This document shows, one piece after another, positions 8,054 to 17,240 of a DNA stretch of 64,000 nt; within the stretch, counting starts at the first letter, position 1; each line of letters begins with the position of its first letter. Origin of the DNA: Lachnospiraceae bacterium (GTDB lineage: Bacteria > Bacillota > Clostridia > Lachnospirales > Lachnospiraceae); assembly GCA_021201665.1 (NCBI GenBank), contig JAJQEO010000119.1:42247-106246 (forward strand). Reading direction: 5' to 3'. The translations under genes and the position numbers were made by a program. Under the pieces are notes generated by a model. That model saw only the letters and a program-made list of their open reading frames with translations. It searched no databases and was not told the origin of the DNA.

Positions 8054-8743
8054 ATGAAAAAGAACCAGTTTGCAAAGATAAAAGACATTGCGGCAGGTGC
8101 TGTACTTAGCCTGCTCGTACTTGTCTGTATGTGCCGGTATGGAGAGATCATGGTATTAGCGGAGAGTCTTGAAGAGAGCGCTGTTTCACAGGAGGCGGAG
8201 CTGACTGCCCCGGACGGGCAGGATACAGGCGCGGCGGACACCGCGCAGGATGCTGCCGGAGCCACGCTGACAGATGGGATCGCGCTCTCGGACGCTCCGG
8301 GGAGCTATACGATGGAGGAAGGGTGGACACTTGACGAGACGCAAAGCTCAGATACCGTATCTGTATATAAAAAGGAAGGCAGTGCGGATGTAATGGAGAC
8401 CTCCACGATATCCTGCAGTTATATGGAAACCAATTACTCCGTGCAGGAGTACGAGCAGCTGCGCGACATGCTTACGAACAATCTTCTCTACAGCAATGTG
8501 GACGCGCAGATCAGTACCAGCGCAGTCTACACTCTGGCTAAGGATTATCTCTATATTATCCTGGTGGATGATTCTTCGGAGGACTATCGTGACATCTATA
8601 ACTACGTGGTAGGGGATTATCGGTGCTTCTGCGTGCAGGTAAAAGAGTACCGCGCGGAAGCAGAGCTGGCCAGCTCGCAGGATTTGCAGACACCGCAGGA
8701 AGCGGGACAGAGCGTGGCGGAAGGATTTGAGTGGACAGACTGA
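8054..8743 (+). CDS. Exported or membrane-anchored protein of unknown function
   Basis: I do not recognise this 229-residue protein. A signal sequence or anchor spans residues ~14-35 (AGAVLSLLVLVCMC), followed by an Ala/Asp/Thr/Glu-rich spacer to ~75. The C-terminal ~140 residues look folded, with alternating hydrophobic strands (VSVYKKEG, SAVYTLAKDYLYIILVDD, YNYVVGDYRCFCVQVKEY). The ATG follows AAGGAGG with good spacing and a promoter precedes it, so it is probably real. It stands alone between sporulation genes and a convergent cellobiose phosphorylase. An inverted repeat (GATGCTGC...GCAGCATC, ~8758-8791) follows without a T-run. Confidence 0.75.
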   Translation: MKKNQFAKIKDIAAGAVLSLLVLVCMCRYGEIMVLAESLEESAVSQEAELTAPDGQDTGAADTAQDAAGATLTDGIALSDAPGSYTMEEGWTLDETQSSDTVSVYKKEGSADVMETSTISCSYMETNYSVQEYEQLRDMLTNNLLYSNVDAQISTSAVYTLAKDYLYIILVDDSSEDYRDIYNYVVGDYRCFCVQVKEYRAEAELASSQDLQTPQEAGQSVAEGFEWTD

Positions 8744-8874
8744 TGAGAGACGGTGTGTGATGCTGCCGCAGGATGGATTCCGCAGCAGCATCAATCATTC
8801 CCACGAAGATTTTTATCTTCTGAATCAGGCGGATATGACATTCTTAAATGCGAATCAGAATCAATTCTACATTT

Positions 8875-11310
8875 TTACCCCATCACCGCAGTCACATCGT
8901 AATGGATCTTGCCTTCCTCGAACGGAACCACATTGCCGGAAATTTCTTTCCCGTCTACAATGAGCTTCGCGATGCCCTTCTGGACATTGTCCGGGTTTTG
9001 CACGGAGATGTCGTAGGTCGCGCCGCGGAAGCTTCTGCTGATGGTGAAATCACCGAAGTCTTCCGGTACGCACGGATCGATGCCGAGTCCGTCGAACTGC
9101 GGCTGGATGCCGAGGATGGCCTGTGATACATCCACGAATGTCCAGGCTGCAGTACCGGTCAGCCAGCTGTTTTTCGCTTCGCCGTGACGTGCCGCGTCGG
9201 CGCCTGCGACCATCTGAGAGTACACATACGGCTCGGTGCGGTGGATCTCGCTGATGTCTTCGATGTAGGCCGGGCAGGTCTTGCGGTAAATTTCAAACGC
9301 GCGGTTGCCGCGTCCAACCACGGTCTCCGCGATGGATACCCACGGATTGTTGTGACAGAAGATACCGGCGTTCTCCTTGTATCCGGGCGGGTAGGAGGAA
9401 ACCTCGCCGAGGTTCAGGTAATATTTTGTATAGGCAGGCTGCAGGAGCATGATGCCATATTTGGTGTCCAGTTTTTCTTTGACGGAATCAAGCGCCTGTA
9501 CGGCCTGGCCGCTCTCTACACCGATGCCGGCCATGACACAGAAGCCCTGCGGCTCAATGTAGATCTGGCCTTCCTCACATTCTTTGGAGCCGACCTTGTT
9601 GGAATTGGCGTCGTATGCGCGGACGAACCACTCACCGTCCCAGCCGGCGTCAAGCACGGCGTCGGTCATCGCCTGCACTTCCTTTTCTGCGGCAGCAGCC
9701 AGATCCTCCCTGCCCACGCGGCGGCAGAGTTCCGCGTACTCCCGGCCGTATTTCACAAACATACCGGCGATAAATACGGACTCGGCTACCGGACCCTCGG
9801 ACGGTCCGGTTGTCTGGAAGGATTCGCCGGGCGTGTCGGAGAAGCAGTTCAGGTTCAGGCAGTCATTCCAGTCCGCGCGGCCGATGAGCGGCAGATTGTG
9901 CGGACCCTTGTGCGTCACGATATAGTTGAACGAGCGGGTCAGATGCTCAAAGAGCGGTACGGCCGTCGACTCATCATTGTCAAACGGAACCATCTCGTCG
10001 AGGATGGAGAAATCGCCGCTTTCCTTTATGTAGGCGGAGGTACCGGCGATCAGCCAGAGCGGGTCATCGTTGAAGCCGCTGCCGATGTCCATGTTGCCCT
10101 TCTTGGTCAGCGGCTGGTACTGATGGTACGCGCTGCCGTCCGCAAACTGTGTGGAGGCAATATCGATGATACGTTCCCGCGCGCGCTCCGGGATCAGATG
10201 CACGAAGCCGAGCAGATCCTGGCAGGAATCACGGAAGCCCATGCCGCGGCCCGTGCCGGACTCGTAGTAGGAAGCCGAGCGGGACATATTGAAGGTCACC
10301 ATGCACTGGTACTGGTTCCAGATGTTGACCATGCGATTCACCTTTTCATCCTGAGACTCTACATGGTATTTCGCCAACAGGCCTTCCCAGTAGGCATTCA
10401 GTTCCGCGAAGGAATCGTCCACCTTTTCTTTTGTGTCAAAGCGGGAGAGAAGCGCTTTTGCCGGAGTCTTGTTGATGACGCCCGGTGCTTCCCATTTTTC
10501 TTCGTTCGGAAGCTCCGCGTAGCCAAGGACGAAGACCAGGTTTTTCTCCTCGCCCGGGGCAAGCGTTACATCAATCTGATGCGCCGCAATCGGATACCAT
10601 CCGCTGGCAACGGAGTTTTCACACACACCGTTTTCCACAGCGGCCGGATTGGAGGCGTCGCGGTACGCGCCGATGAAGCTGTCACGGCTGGTGTCAAACG
10701 AAGCGACAGGAGCATTTACTGCGGAATACGCATAATGGTTGCGGCGCTCGCGGTACTCGGTCTTGTGGTAGATCACAGAGTCTACGATCTCGACCTCGCC
10801 GGTGCTTAAGTTTCTCTGATAGTTGGTCATGTCGTCGACCGCATTCCAGAGACAGAATTCGATATAGGAAAAGACCTTCAGAGTCTTTGTCTCGTTGGAA
10901 GTATTTTTCAGGGTGAGAGAATTGATCTCGCAGGAAGCGTCCATCGGCACGAAGGCGAGCAGATCCGCGCTGATGCCATTCTTTGAGGAAAGAAAACGGC
11001 TGTAGCCGATGCCGTGGCGGCATTCATAAGTATCCAGATCGGTCTGCGTCGGCTTCCATCCCGGATTCCAGACGGAGTCTCCGTCCTTGATGTAATAATA
11101 TTTGCCGTTCGTGTCATAGGGAAGATCGTTGTAGCGGTAGCGCGTGATGCGCAGGAGCTTCGCGTCCTTAAAGAAGCTGTAGCCGCCGCAGGTGTTGGAC
11201 ACCAGGGAAAAGAAATCATTGCAGCCCAGATAATTGATCCAGGGCAGCGGAGTTTTTGGCGTGGTGATGACATACTCTCGGCTGGCATCATCAAAATAAC
11301 CGAATTTCAT
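8875..11310 (-). CDS. Cellobiose phosphorylase (GH94)
   Basis: This cytoplasmic enzyme phosphorolyses cellobiose to glucose 1-phosphate and glucose, saving one ATP compared with hydrolysis. At 811 residues it matches the family length, and the N-terminus [16 protein letters not shown] is nearly that of clostridial enzymes. Family segments include [56 protein letters not shown], the catalytic [16 protein letters not shown], and [18 protein letters not shown]. The ATG follows AAAGGAGAG. No cellobiose transporter adjoins it. The upstream promoter and paired operator-like sites suggest sugar-responsive repression, presumably by a LacI-type regulator encoded elsewhere. Confidence 0.95.
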   Translation of the reverse strand: MKFGYFDDASREYVITTPKTPLPWINYLGCNDFFSLVSNTCGGYSFFKDAKLLRITRYRYNDLPYDTNGKYYYIKDGDSVWNPGWKPTQTDLDTYECRHGIGYSRFLSSKNGISADLLAFVPMDASCEINSLTLKNTSNETKTLKVFSYIEFCLWNAVDDMTNYQRNLSTGEVEIVDSVIYHKTEYRERRNHYAYSAVNAPVASFDTSRDSFIGAYRDASNPAAVENGVCENSVASGWYPIAAHQIDVTLAPGEEKNLVFVLGYAELPNEEKWEAPGVINKTPAKALLSRFDTKEKVDDSFAELNAYWEGLLAKYHVESQDEKVNRMVNIWNQYQCMVTFNMSRSASYYESGTGRGMGFRDSCQDLLGFVHLIPERARERIIDIASTQFADGSAYHQYQPLTKKGNMDIGSGFNDDPLWLIAGTSAYIKESGDFSILDEMVPFDNDESTAVPLFEHLTRSFNYIVTHKGPHNLPLIGRADWNDCLNLNCFSDTPGESFQTTGPSEGPVAESVFIAGMFVKYGREYAELCRRVGREDLAAAAEKEVQAMTDAVLDAGWDGEWFVRAYDANSNKVGSKECEEGQIYIEPQGFCVMAGIGVESGQAVQALDSVKEKLDTKYGIMLLQPAYTKYYLNLGEVSSYPPGYKENAGIFCHNNPWVSIAETVVGRGNRAFEIYRKTCPAYIEDISEIHRTEPYVYSQMVAGADAARHGEAKNSWLTGTAAWTFVDVSQAILGIQPQFDGLGIDPCVPEDFGDFTISRSFRGATYDISVQNPDNVQKGIAKLIVDGKEISGNVVPFEEGKIHYDVTAVMG

Positions 11311-11339
11311 TTTACTCTCTCTCCTTTATTTGTTATAGT

Positions 11340-11352
11340 GAAAACGATTAAG
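11340..11352 (-). promoter_or_regulatory. Candidate LacI-type operator, proximal copy
   Basis: GAAAACGATTAAG here is repeated exactly at 11578-11590. Read on the minus strand it has a TTAATCGTTTT core with a central CG, as in many LacI-family sites. It lies ~30 bp downstream of the predicted start of the cellobiose phosphorylase transcript. Confidence 0.45.
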
Positions 11353-11388
11353 TAAGACCCCGATACAGAAGCGTCTGAAATCAAAATC

Positions 11389-11417
11389 AGTATAATCTAT
11401 ATTTCCTGGAAAAGCAA
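11389..11417 (-). promoter_or_regulatory. Promoter of cellobiose phosphorylase
   Basis: On the minus strand TTGCTT (11417-11412) and TATACT (11394-11389) are separated by 17 bp. It lies ~80 bp upstream of the start codon and between the two candidate operators. Confidence 0.6.
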
Positions 11418-11577
11418 CCATTATTTTGAAGAGAACATGCGGAATTTGCAAAGAAATCGCTGAGAATGGCGCGAAGAGAACGAAAAACTTTATGGAAATT
11501 AAATGAAAAATGGGTGATTAATATAGAAAATATATTGGAATATGGAGAAAAAAGACAGTTAAGAGAGGGACAAAAAC

Positions 11578-11590
11578 GAAAACGATTAAG
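11578..11590 (-). promoter_or_regulatory. Candidate LacI-type operator, distal copy
   Basis: Exact 13-bp copy of the proximal site, about 190 bp upstream of the predicted transcript start. Two well-separated identical sites would suit repression by DNA looping. Confidence 0.4.
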
Positions 11591-11635
11591 GAACAAGCAG
11601 CAAAGGTAAAATTCGGAGAGGGAAATGACACAGCT

Positions 11636-11858
11636 GATAATGGTTAGTGGGCAAGTGGATAGTGGCAGGGAATAGTGAGTAGTGGGTAGTGAGTAGTGGG
11701 CAGTAGGCGGCGAGCAGGAAGATTACTGCCTGTGAACCCCTCTGCACGCTGATATCTGCGCACTAATCACTAACCACTGCCCACTGCCCGCTAACTGTTA
11801 ACTATCATTTGCTGTCATTAACTACGAATGACCTCTAACTGCTAATCACTAACCAAGG
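11636..11858. repeat. Low-complexity TAGTG repeats forming a long inverted repeat
   Basis: The left part (11640-11710) consists of degenerate units such as TAGTGGGTAGTGAG. The right part (11757-11858) holds the complement (CACTAACCACTGCCCACTGCCC, split by small changes, and CTAATCACTAACCA). The arms can pair to form a long imperfect hairpin. Related TTAGTGATTAGTGGGTAGT sequence recurs at 47620-47700. It fills the gap between the phosphorylase and the importer genes and slightly overlaps the end of the ATPase gene. Confidence 0.7.
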
Positions 11859-12643
11859 AGTGCCGAATCATTGGAAAACTGCTCGCCGCTGACTCGTTCA
11901 AACTGGTCGAGCAGATCCTTTACGGTAAGCTTCTTTTTGTCCTCGCCGCTGATATCAATAATGATCTTTCCTTCATTCATCATGATGAGGCGGTTGCCGT
12001 GGGTGATCGCGTCCTTCATGTTGTGCGTGATCATCAGTGTGGTCAGGTGATCGCGGTTTACAATGAGCTCCGTGATCTCCAGAACCTTTGCCGCTGTCTT
12101 GGGATCCAGCGCAGCCGTGTGCTCGTCAAGAAGGAGCAGCTTGGGTTTCTGCAAAGTTGCCATCAAAAGCGTGAGCGCCTGGCGCTGTCCGCCGGAGAGC
12201 AGGCCGACCTTGGCAGTCATGCGGTTTTCCAGGCCGAGGCCGAGCATTTTGAGGAGCTCCTTGTATTCGGCCCGTTCCTGCCGGGTGATGCCCGGACGCA
12301 GCAGCCGGCTTTTGCCTCGGCGCTCTGCGAGCGCGAGATTTTCCTGTATTTCCATGGTGGCCGCCGTACCCGTCATCGGATCCTGAAAGACACGGCCAAG
12401 ATATTTTGCCCGTTTATATTCGGGAAGCTTTGTCACGTCATTTCCGTCGATCAGGATCTGCCCTTCATCGACCAGCCAGGTGCCGGCCACTGCGTTTAAA
12501 AGAGTCGATTTGCCGGCTCCGTTGCCGCCGATGACGGTGACAAAATCGCCGTCGTTGAGACTTAAGGAGACGCCGCTTAAGGCAGTTTTTTCATTGATGG
12601 TGCCTGGATTGAAGGTCTTGGAAATGTTCCGGATATCAAGCAT
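11849..12643 (-). CDS. ABC importer ATP-binding protein, TrpXYZ-like
   Basis: ATPase of a three-gene importer. Walker A GGNGAGKST at ~38-46, Q-loop VFQDPMTG, signature LSGGQRQAL, Walker B LLLLDEHTAALDP and the switch His in MITHNMKDA are all present; 264 residues. The close fit of all three proteins to the TrpX/TrpY/TrpZ (ABC.X4) family suggests an aromatic amino acid or other small organic substrate, but substrate cannot be read from sequence. The start overlaps the permease gene by 8 nt. The end lies within low-complexity repeats, so the last few codons may differ from relatives. Confidence 0.85.
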   Translation of the reverse strand: MLDIRNISKTFNPGTINEKTALSGVSLSLNDGDFVTVIGGNGAGKSTLLNAVAGTWLVDEGQILIDGNDVTKLPEYKRAKYLGRVFQDPMTGTAATMEIQENLALAERRGKSRLLRPGITRQERAEYKELLKMLGLGLENRMTAKVGLLSGGQRQALTLLMATLQKPKLLLLDEHTAALDPKTAAKVLEITELIVNRDHLTTLMITHNMKDAITHGNRLIMMNEGKIIIDISGEDKKKLTVKDLLDQFERVSGEQFSNDSALLG

Positions 12644-13613
12644 TCTGGCCGCCTCCCTTCTTTAATGAAGCGTTCTCGTCAGGTGTGTCCGCGGCGGCAG
12701 ACCTGGCTTTTTTTACTGGCTTGCTGAAGTATTTGTCCTTCCAGTATGGAACCGCGAGGAAGACTGCGACTACCGAAGCGGATAACAGCTTCAGGAGGTC
12801 CGTGTCGATGCCCATCCAGATCACGACCTGCAGGACGATGTAGTAGATAATCGCGCCGAAGGAGACGGCCAGCAGGGAGAGGGCAAAGTTCTGGAAGATG
12901 CGCCCGAAGATCGCCTCGCCGATGATGACGGCGGCCAGACCGATGACGATCGCGCCGCGGCCCATATTGACATCCGCGAAGCCCTGGTACTGCGCCAGCA
13001 GGGCGCTGGAAAACGCGACCAGTCCGTTGGAGAGCATCAGGCCGATGACCTTATTAAAATCAGTGTTGATGCCCTGGGCGCGGGACATGCCGGGGTTGCA
13101 TCCGGTCGCGCGCAGGGAAGCGCCGAATTCTGTGCCGAAAAACCAGTACAGGATGGCGATCAGCAGGACGGTGATCACGATCACAATGAAAATGGTGTTT
13201 TTCCAGAGTGCGACGCCCTTAATGTATCGCAGAGAAACCAGAAGATCATAATTGTTGACATTGACCGCCTGGTTGGACTTTCCCATGATTTTCAGGTTGA
13301 TGGAATACAGGGAAAGCTGTGTAAGGATACCGGCCAGGATCGCCGGAATTCCCATGAAGGTGTGCAGGATGCCGGTCACAAGCCCGGCGAGCATTCCGGC
13401 GCCGGTGGCGGCCAGCAGGGATACCCAGATATTATGACCGCTCATCAGCATCATGATGCAGACCGCGCCGCCGGTGGCCATCGTACCATCCACGGTCAGA
13501 TCCGCGATATCCAGAATGCGGTAGGTGATGTACACGCCGATCGCCATGATGCCCCAGATAAGACCCTGGGCGCAGGCACCCGGCAGTGCGTTGATCAGAG
13601 TAGAAATATTCAT
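12636..13613 (-). CDS. ABC importer permease, TrpXYZ-like
   Basis: Integral membrane protein of 325 residues with about eight to nine hydrophobic helices in a LivH/RbsC-like fold (IWGIMAIGVYITYRILDIADLTVDG at the start, split here by one conserved DL-TVDG motif typical of this family; GCNPGMSRAQGIN; GRGAIVIGLAAVIIGEAIFG). The C-terminal ~30 residues are polar. It translationally overlaps the ATPase. The binding-protein gene lies 508 bp upstream on the same strand; the gap is filled with palindromic repeats, an unusual interruption for such an operon. Confidence 0.85.
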   Translation of the reverse strand: MNISTLINALPGACAQGLIWGIMAIGVYITYRILDIADLTVDGTMATGGAVCIMMLMSGHNIWVSLLAATGAGMLAGLVTGILHTFMGIPAILAGILTQLSLYSINLKIMGKSNQAVNVNNYDLLVSLRYIKGVALWKNTIFIVIVITVLLIAILYWFFGTEFGASLRATGCNPGMSRAQGINTDFNKVIGLMLSNGLVAFSSALLAQYQGFADVNMGRGAIVIGLAAVIIGEAIFGRIFQNFALSLLAVSFGAIIYYIVLQVVIWMGIDTDLLKLLSASVVAVFLAVPYWKDKYFSKPVKKARSAAADTPDENASLKKGGGQNA

Positions 13614-13787
13614 GCGTCAGATCCTTTCTCTTTCCCTGACTGCCAATTGAAAACGGTCAGCAAAAAATGGAGGGAAGCCTCTTCCTTCGGTAAAACAGCG
13701 AGAGAGGAAGCCCTTTCTCGCTGTTGAGTGTGCCATTCGTGTCATTTGCTGTCTGAACCCGGCCTTATGTAATGATACAAGGGTGCA

Positions 13788-13913
13788 GGACATCCAGTGG
13801 ATGTCCGTTTCATGTCCCGATTTTCGCAGAAAATCAAGGACGCAGGCCCTCGCCGGGTTTTGTCCACAATCTCCGATTGTGGATGCGGGCATCCCACACT
13901 TCATGTGGGATAT
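13788..13913. repeat. Palindrome mosaic between importer genes
   Basis: Within the 508-base gap between permease and binding protein lies a run of short hairpins: GGACATCC-AGT-GGATGTCC (13788-13806; same 23-nt string at 53981-54003), GATTTTC-GCA-GAAAATC (~13816-13832), CCACAATC-TCC-GATTGTGG (13861-13879) and TCCCACA-CTTCA-TGTGGGA (~13889-13907). The block 13843-13909 is the reverse complement of 49550-49606 with few changes. The remaining gap has no gene. Confidence 0.75.
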
Positions 13914-14097
13914 TCACCGACCGGAGCGATAGCGGAGATGCGGGAGTGCGGAGCACGGAGCAACCCGTAGTATCATGTCCTTTTGTCGCTCGAATCATGT
14001 AATTATTAGTACGGCCAAAGGTACGATCATGTCAGCAACTGACGAGAAATATCAGGCATTCTGGTGCCAGAAGCCTTTTTCTTTCGTTCGTGCAAAG

Positions 14098-14131
14098 AAA
14101 TCAATTACTCAGTAAAATCAATTACTCAGTA
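14098..14131 (-). repeat. 17-bp tandem duplication containing the stop codon
   Basis: AAATCAATTACTCAGTA occurs twice back to back (14098-14114, 14115-14131). The stop codon of the binding-protein gene lies in the second copy, so the duplication repeats the gene end. Confidence 0.85.
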
Positions 14132-15120
14132 GCTGCCTCGGTCTCTGCTTCCGCTTCTTCCTCTGCGCCGATTGCTACATAGTCGTCCGGGATCTCAACG
14201 CCGAGTGTCTCAACGATTTCCGCATTGTATTCCTTGGTTACTTCCGGAGCATATTCGATCGCCATCTCAGAAATATCTGCCTCGCCGGTCAGGATCTGAA
14301 CAGCCATCTCGCCGGAGATGTATCCGATGTCATAGTAGCTGATGGAGAGGGTCGCCACGCCGCAGCCGCTGCAGATGCCTTCCTCGCCCGCGATGATCGG
14401 AACACCTGCGTCAAGGCATACGTTGTTGATCAGCTCAGTGTTGGCAGCTGCCGTGTTGTCGGTCGGGACGTAGATGACGTCGCTCTCGCCTGCGGCGGTC
14501 TGCGCTACAGCCTGGATATCATTGGAATCAGAGAATGAATAGTAGGAAACGGTATATCCATACTCTTCAAGGTATGTAGAAATCGTGTCTGCCTGATACT
14601 GGGAGTTCGCTTCTGCGGAGCAGTACAGGATACCAACCGTCTGGGCATCCGGGAACAGCTCATTCAGCATCGCCGCCTGCTCGTCCAGCGGAGCCAGATC
14701 GGAGGTACCGGAAATGTTACCGCCGACCGTACCTGTGAACTCGATATCAAGTGCTGAGCCATAATCCGTGATGGAAGTACCCAGGATCGGGATCTCGTCG
14801 GTCGCCGCCGCGCATGCCTGCAGAGAAGCGGTTGCGTTCGCCAGGATCAGATCAACCTCGCTGGTCACGAAGGAGTTCGCCGCGGTTGCACAGGTGGCAG
14901 TGTCGCCCTGCGCATTTACTTCATCAAAGGTAACTGCGTCGCCGAAGGCTTCGGTCAGAGCATCTTTGAAGCCCTGTGTCGCGGCGTCCAGAGCGTCATG
15001 CTCGACCAGCTGCAGGATGCCGATGGTATAGGTCTCGGCCTCATCCGCGCTCACATTGATGCCGCAGAAGCTGGCGATCATCGCTGCAGAAAGGACAGTA
15101 GCTAATACTTGTTTCTTCAT
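14122..15120 (-). CDS. ABC importer substrate-binding protein, TrpX-like
   Basis: Exported binding protein of 332 residues. A signal peptide covers residues 1-25 (MKKQVLATVLSAAMIASFCG then VSADEAE). The mature protein has the ABC-sub-bind pattern: YTIGILQLVEHDALDAATQGF, SFVTSEVDLILANATASLQA, ITDYGSALD, VGILYCSAEANSQYQ, DVIYVPTDNTAAANTELI and GEEGICSGCGVATLSISYYDIGY. Acidic Glu/Ala repeats end it. There is no clean lipobox (ASFC), so it may be released after VSA unless another anchor exists. It is the first gene of the importer operon, with a strong promoter upstream. Confidence 0.88.
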   Translation of the reverse strand: MKKQVLATVLSAAMIASFCGINVSADEAETYTIGILQLVEHDALDAATQGFKDALTEAFGDAVTFDEVNAQGDTATCATAANSFVTSEVDLILANATASLQACAAATDEIPILGTSITDYGSALDIEFTGTVGGNISGTSDLAPLDEQAAMLNELFPDAQTVGILYCSAEANSQYQADTISTYLEEYGYTVSYYSFSDSNDIQAVAQTAAGESDVIYVPTDNTAAANTELINNVCLDAGVPIIAGEEGICSGCGVATLSISYYDIGYISGEMAVQILTGEADISEMAIEYAPEVTKEYNAEIVETLGVEIPDDYVAIGAEEEAEAETEAATE

Positions 15121-15183
15121 GGAAATATCCTCCTCTTTTTTTGCTGGGCTGCCGTTTGTGCGTCAGCCCGCACAGATAGAAGA

Positions 15184-15212
15184 ATTATAATGCTTTAAAG
15201 CAGGAAAGTCAA
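15184..15212 (-). promoter_or_regulatory. Strong promoter for the TrpXYZ-like importer
   Basis: On the minus strand TTGACT (15212-15207) and TATAAT (15189-15184) are separated by 17 bp. The leader of ~55 nt has a small hairpin (GGGCTG/CAGCCC). No T-box or other known leader signature is visible. The rest of the gap to hflX (15213-15592) shows no gene. Confidence 0.75.
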
Positions 15213-15592
15213 GAAAACTGGAAAGATTTCGTTTCTTTTCTTGCGATTTGAGGAAGAATACGATATGATAATGTCTGAACAGAAAAGGAAACCACAGGTA
15301 TTTCCGCATCATCAAATATCGGACGGCAATAGGCCGGTAAAAGGGAAAGCAGGAAATTAGGAGTACATGAGATGCATTTAGGAGACAGGGTGCTGATAGA
15401 AGCGGTCGTGTGATGAGTCTTTGAAAATCGTAATACTTATGGCGCAGAGGAAAAATCTGTTTAAAATTGCTTCGCGATGTGATTGTTCAGCTCGAAGTGT
15501 GGGATGATCTCCATGTGCTATATACGTTCATATGTACCTGCAGGTGCGAGGTACTGATCTAAATAGTTACGAAAAGCAATTTACAAGGGGAA

Positions 15593-16951
15593 ATGATGAG
15601 AAAAGTGATATTAGTCGGAGTCGATCCGGGCAATGATCCGAATTTTAACTATCATATGGAAGAGCTTGCCGGCCTGGCAAGGGCCTGCGAGATGGAGGTT
15701 GCGGCGCAGGTGACGCAGAAGCTGGCCGTGACGAATGCTGCTTATTATGTCGGTGCGGGCAAGGTGGAGGAGATCCGACTGGCGGCGGAGACGGTGGAGG
15801 CGGACTGCGCCGTTTTTGACAATTCTCTGAAACCGTCCCAGCAGAGAAACCTGCAGAAAGCACTGGATCTGCCGGTGCTGGACCGGACAAATCTGATCCT
15901 GGAAATTTTTGAAAAAAGAGCCAGGACAAAGGAGGCCAGGCTGCAGGTGGAGAGCGCGTCGCTGCAGTATATGCTGCCGCGTCTGGTCGGCATGCGCGAG
16001 GCACTTTCCCGTCAGGGAGGCGGCGCGGGTGCGGGCGGCGGCTCCGGTGCAGGAGGCGGCCTTGCCAACCGCGGCGCGGGTGAGCAGAAGCTGGAGCTGG
16101 ACCGCCGGAAGATTGAGAAGCGGATCAGCGATCTGCGCCATGATCTGGAGGAGATCGAGCAGAAGCGGGCGACACAGCGAAAAAAGCGGGAAAAGAGTGA
16201 ACTCCCCTCCGTAGCCCTGGTCGGCTATACCAACGCCGGGAAATCTACCTTATTAAATGCCATGCTCAGGCGGTATATGCAGGAGCCGCAGCCGGTCTCT
16301 GACGAGGACACAGGTGGGAGTCATGGCAAGGATTCCGGCAGACCCCGGAGCCTGGAGGATAAGATGGTATTGGAGAAGGACATGCTCTTTGCCACGCTGG
16401 ACACCACGGTGCGCCGTATTTCGCCGGGGGATAACCGAGATTTTCTGCTCTCAGATACGGTCGGCTTTATCGACCGGCTGCCGCATACCCTTATCAAAGC
16501 CTTTCGTTCTACGCTGGCGGAGGCCTGCGGCGCGGATCTCCTTTTGCAGGTGGTAGACTGCTCCGATCCGCATCACCAGGAGCAGATGAAGGTGACCGCG
16601 GACACGCTGCGGGAGCTGGGCGCAGAAAAGATTCCGATGATTTTTGTCATGAACAAGGCAGATCTTGTGAGGAATAAGAAAGAGCTTCCCAGGGTCGTCG
16701 GAGATAAGATTTTTCTGTCCGCGAAGGAAGACATCGGGCTGGATGAGCTGCTGGAGCTGATCCATGAAAAGATCTTTGCGGATTATGCAGATCTGGAAAT
16801 GCTGATCCCATATACAGATGGCAGTGCGCTTTCCTATCTGCAGGAGCATGCGGTGATCGGGCATCTGGAATATGCGCCGGAGGGTACCCGGGTCAGCGTG
16901 CGGTGTAAAAGTAGTGACGCTGCAAGGTTTGCGGCGTTTGTTACGAGATAA
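15593..16951 (+). CDS. hflX: Ribosome-associated GTPase HflX
   Basis: HflX binds the 50S ribosome and splits stalled 70S ribosomes under stress. The N-terminal domain is at ~1-190, with AAYYVGAGKVEEI and NLQKALDLPVLDRTNLILEIF. The linker, normally LGGGIGTRGPGE-like, is expanded to several Gly-rich units (RQGGGAGAGGGSGAGGG, ~141-157) before GAGEQKLELDRRKI. The G domain has G1 GYTNAGKST (~211), G3 DTVGF, G4 NKAD and G5 SAK. A ~30-residue polar insertion (QPVSDEDTGGSHGKDSG) sits between G1 and the LFATLDTT segment. Either of two adjacent ATGs could start it; AAGGGG precedes. Length of 452 exceeds the usual ~420 because of the insertions. Confidence 0.95.
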   Translation: MMRKVILVGVDPGNDPNFNYHMEELAGLARACEMEVAAQVTQKLAVTNAAYYVGAGKVEEIRLAAETVEADCAVFDNSLKPSQQRNLQKALDLPVLDRTNLILEIFEKRARTKEARLQVESASLQYMLPRLVGMREALSRQGGGAGAGGGSGAGGGLANRGAGEQKLELDRRKIEKRISDLRHDLEEIEQKRATQRKKREKSELPSVALVGYTNAGKSTLLNAMLRRYMQEPQPVSDEDTGGSHGKDSGRPRSLEDKMVLEKDMLFATLDTTVRRISPGDNRDFLLSDTVGFIDRLPHTLIKAFRSTLAEACGADLLLQVVDCSDPHHQEQMKVTADTLRELGAEKIPMIFVMNKADLVRNKKELPRVVGDKIFLSAKEDIGLDELLELIHEKIFADYADLEMLIPYTDGSALSYLQEHAVIGHLEYAPEGTRVSVRCKSSDAARFAAFVTR

Positions 16952-17240
16952 AACTGCAGCAAGAACTGCCGCAGGAACGCCAGCTTTGATGGGATTGATT
17001 TGAACCCGATGGAATGAAAGAGTCGGGCGGGGGTATTTAGAGCAAACCAGGTATGGAAATCGGGCGGATCATCTGGAGCAAATCGGGCGGCAACATTTGA
17101 AGGAAATCAGTTATATATCAGGCTGCAGACAGAAAAACATGCTTTGCACATAGGGCAAATATCCGTGTGAAAATATTTGGCAGGTGTTATGTCTTTAGTG
17201 GTAATAGCAGACGATAAAGAATAGAAGGGAAAGACGAAAA

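Noticed and set aside
9184..10809. 541-codon plus-strand frame opposite cellobiose phosphorylase
   Set aside because: Antisense of a well-conserved GH94 enzyme with no recognisable motifs or ribosome site.
15121..15592. T-box or other amino acid leader before the TrpX-like gene
   Set aside because: No T-box core or specifier-like structure in either orientation; only an ordinary promoter is visible.
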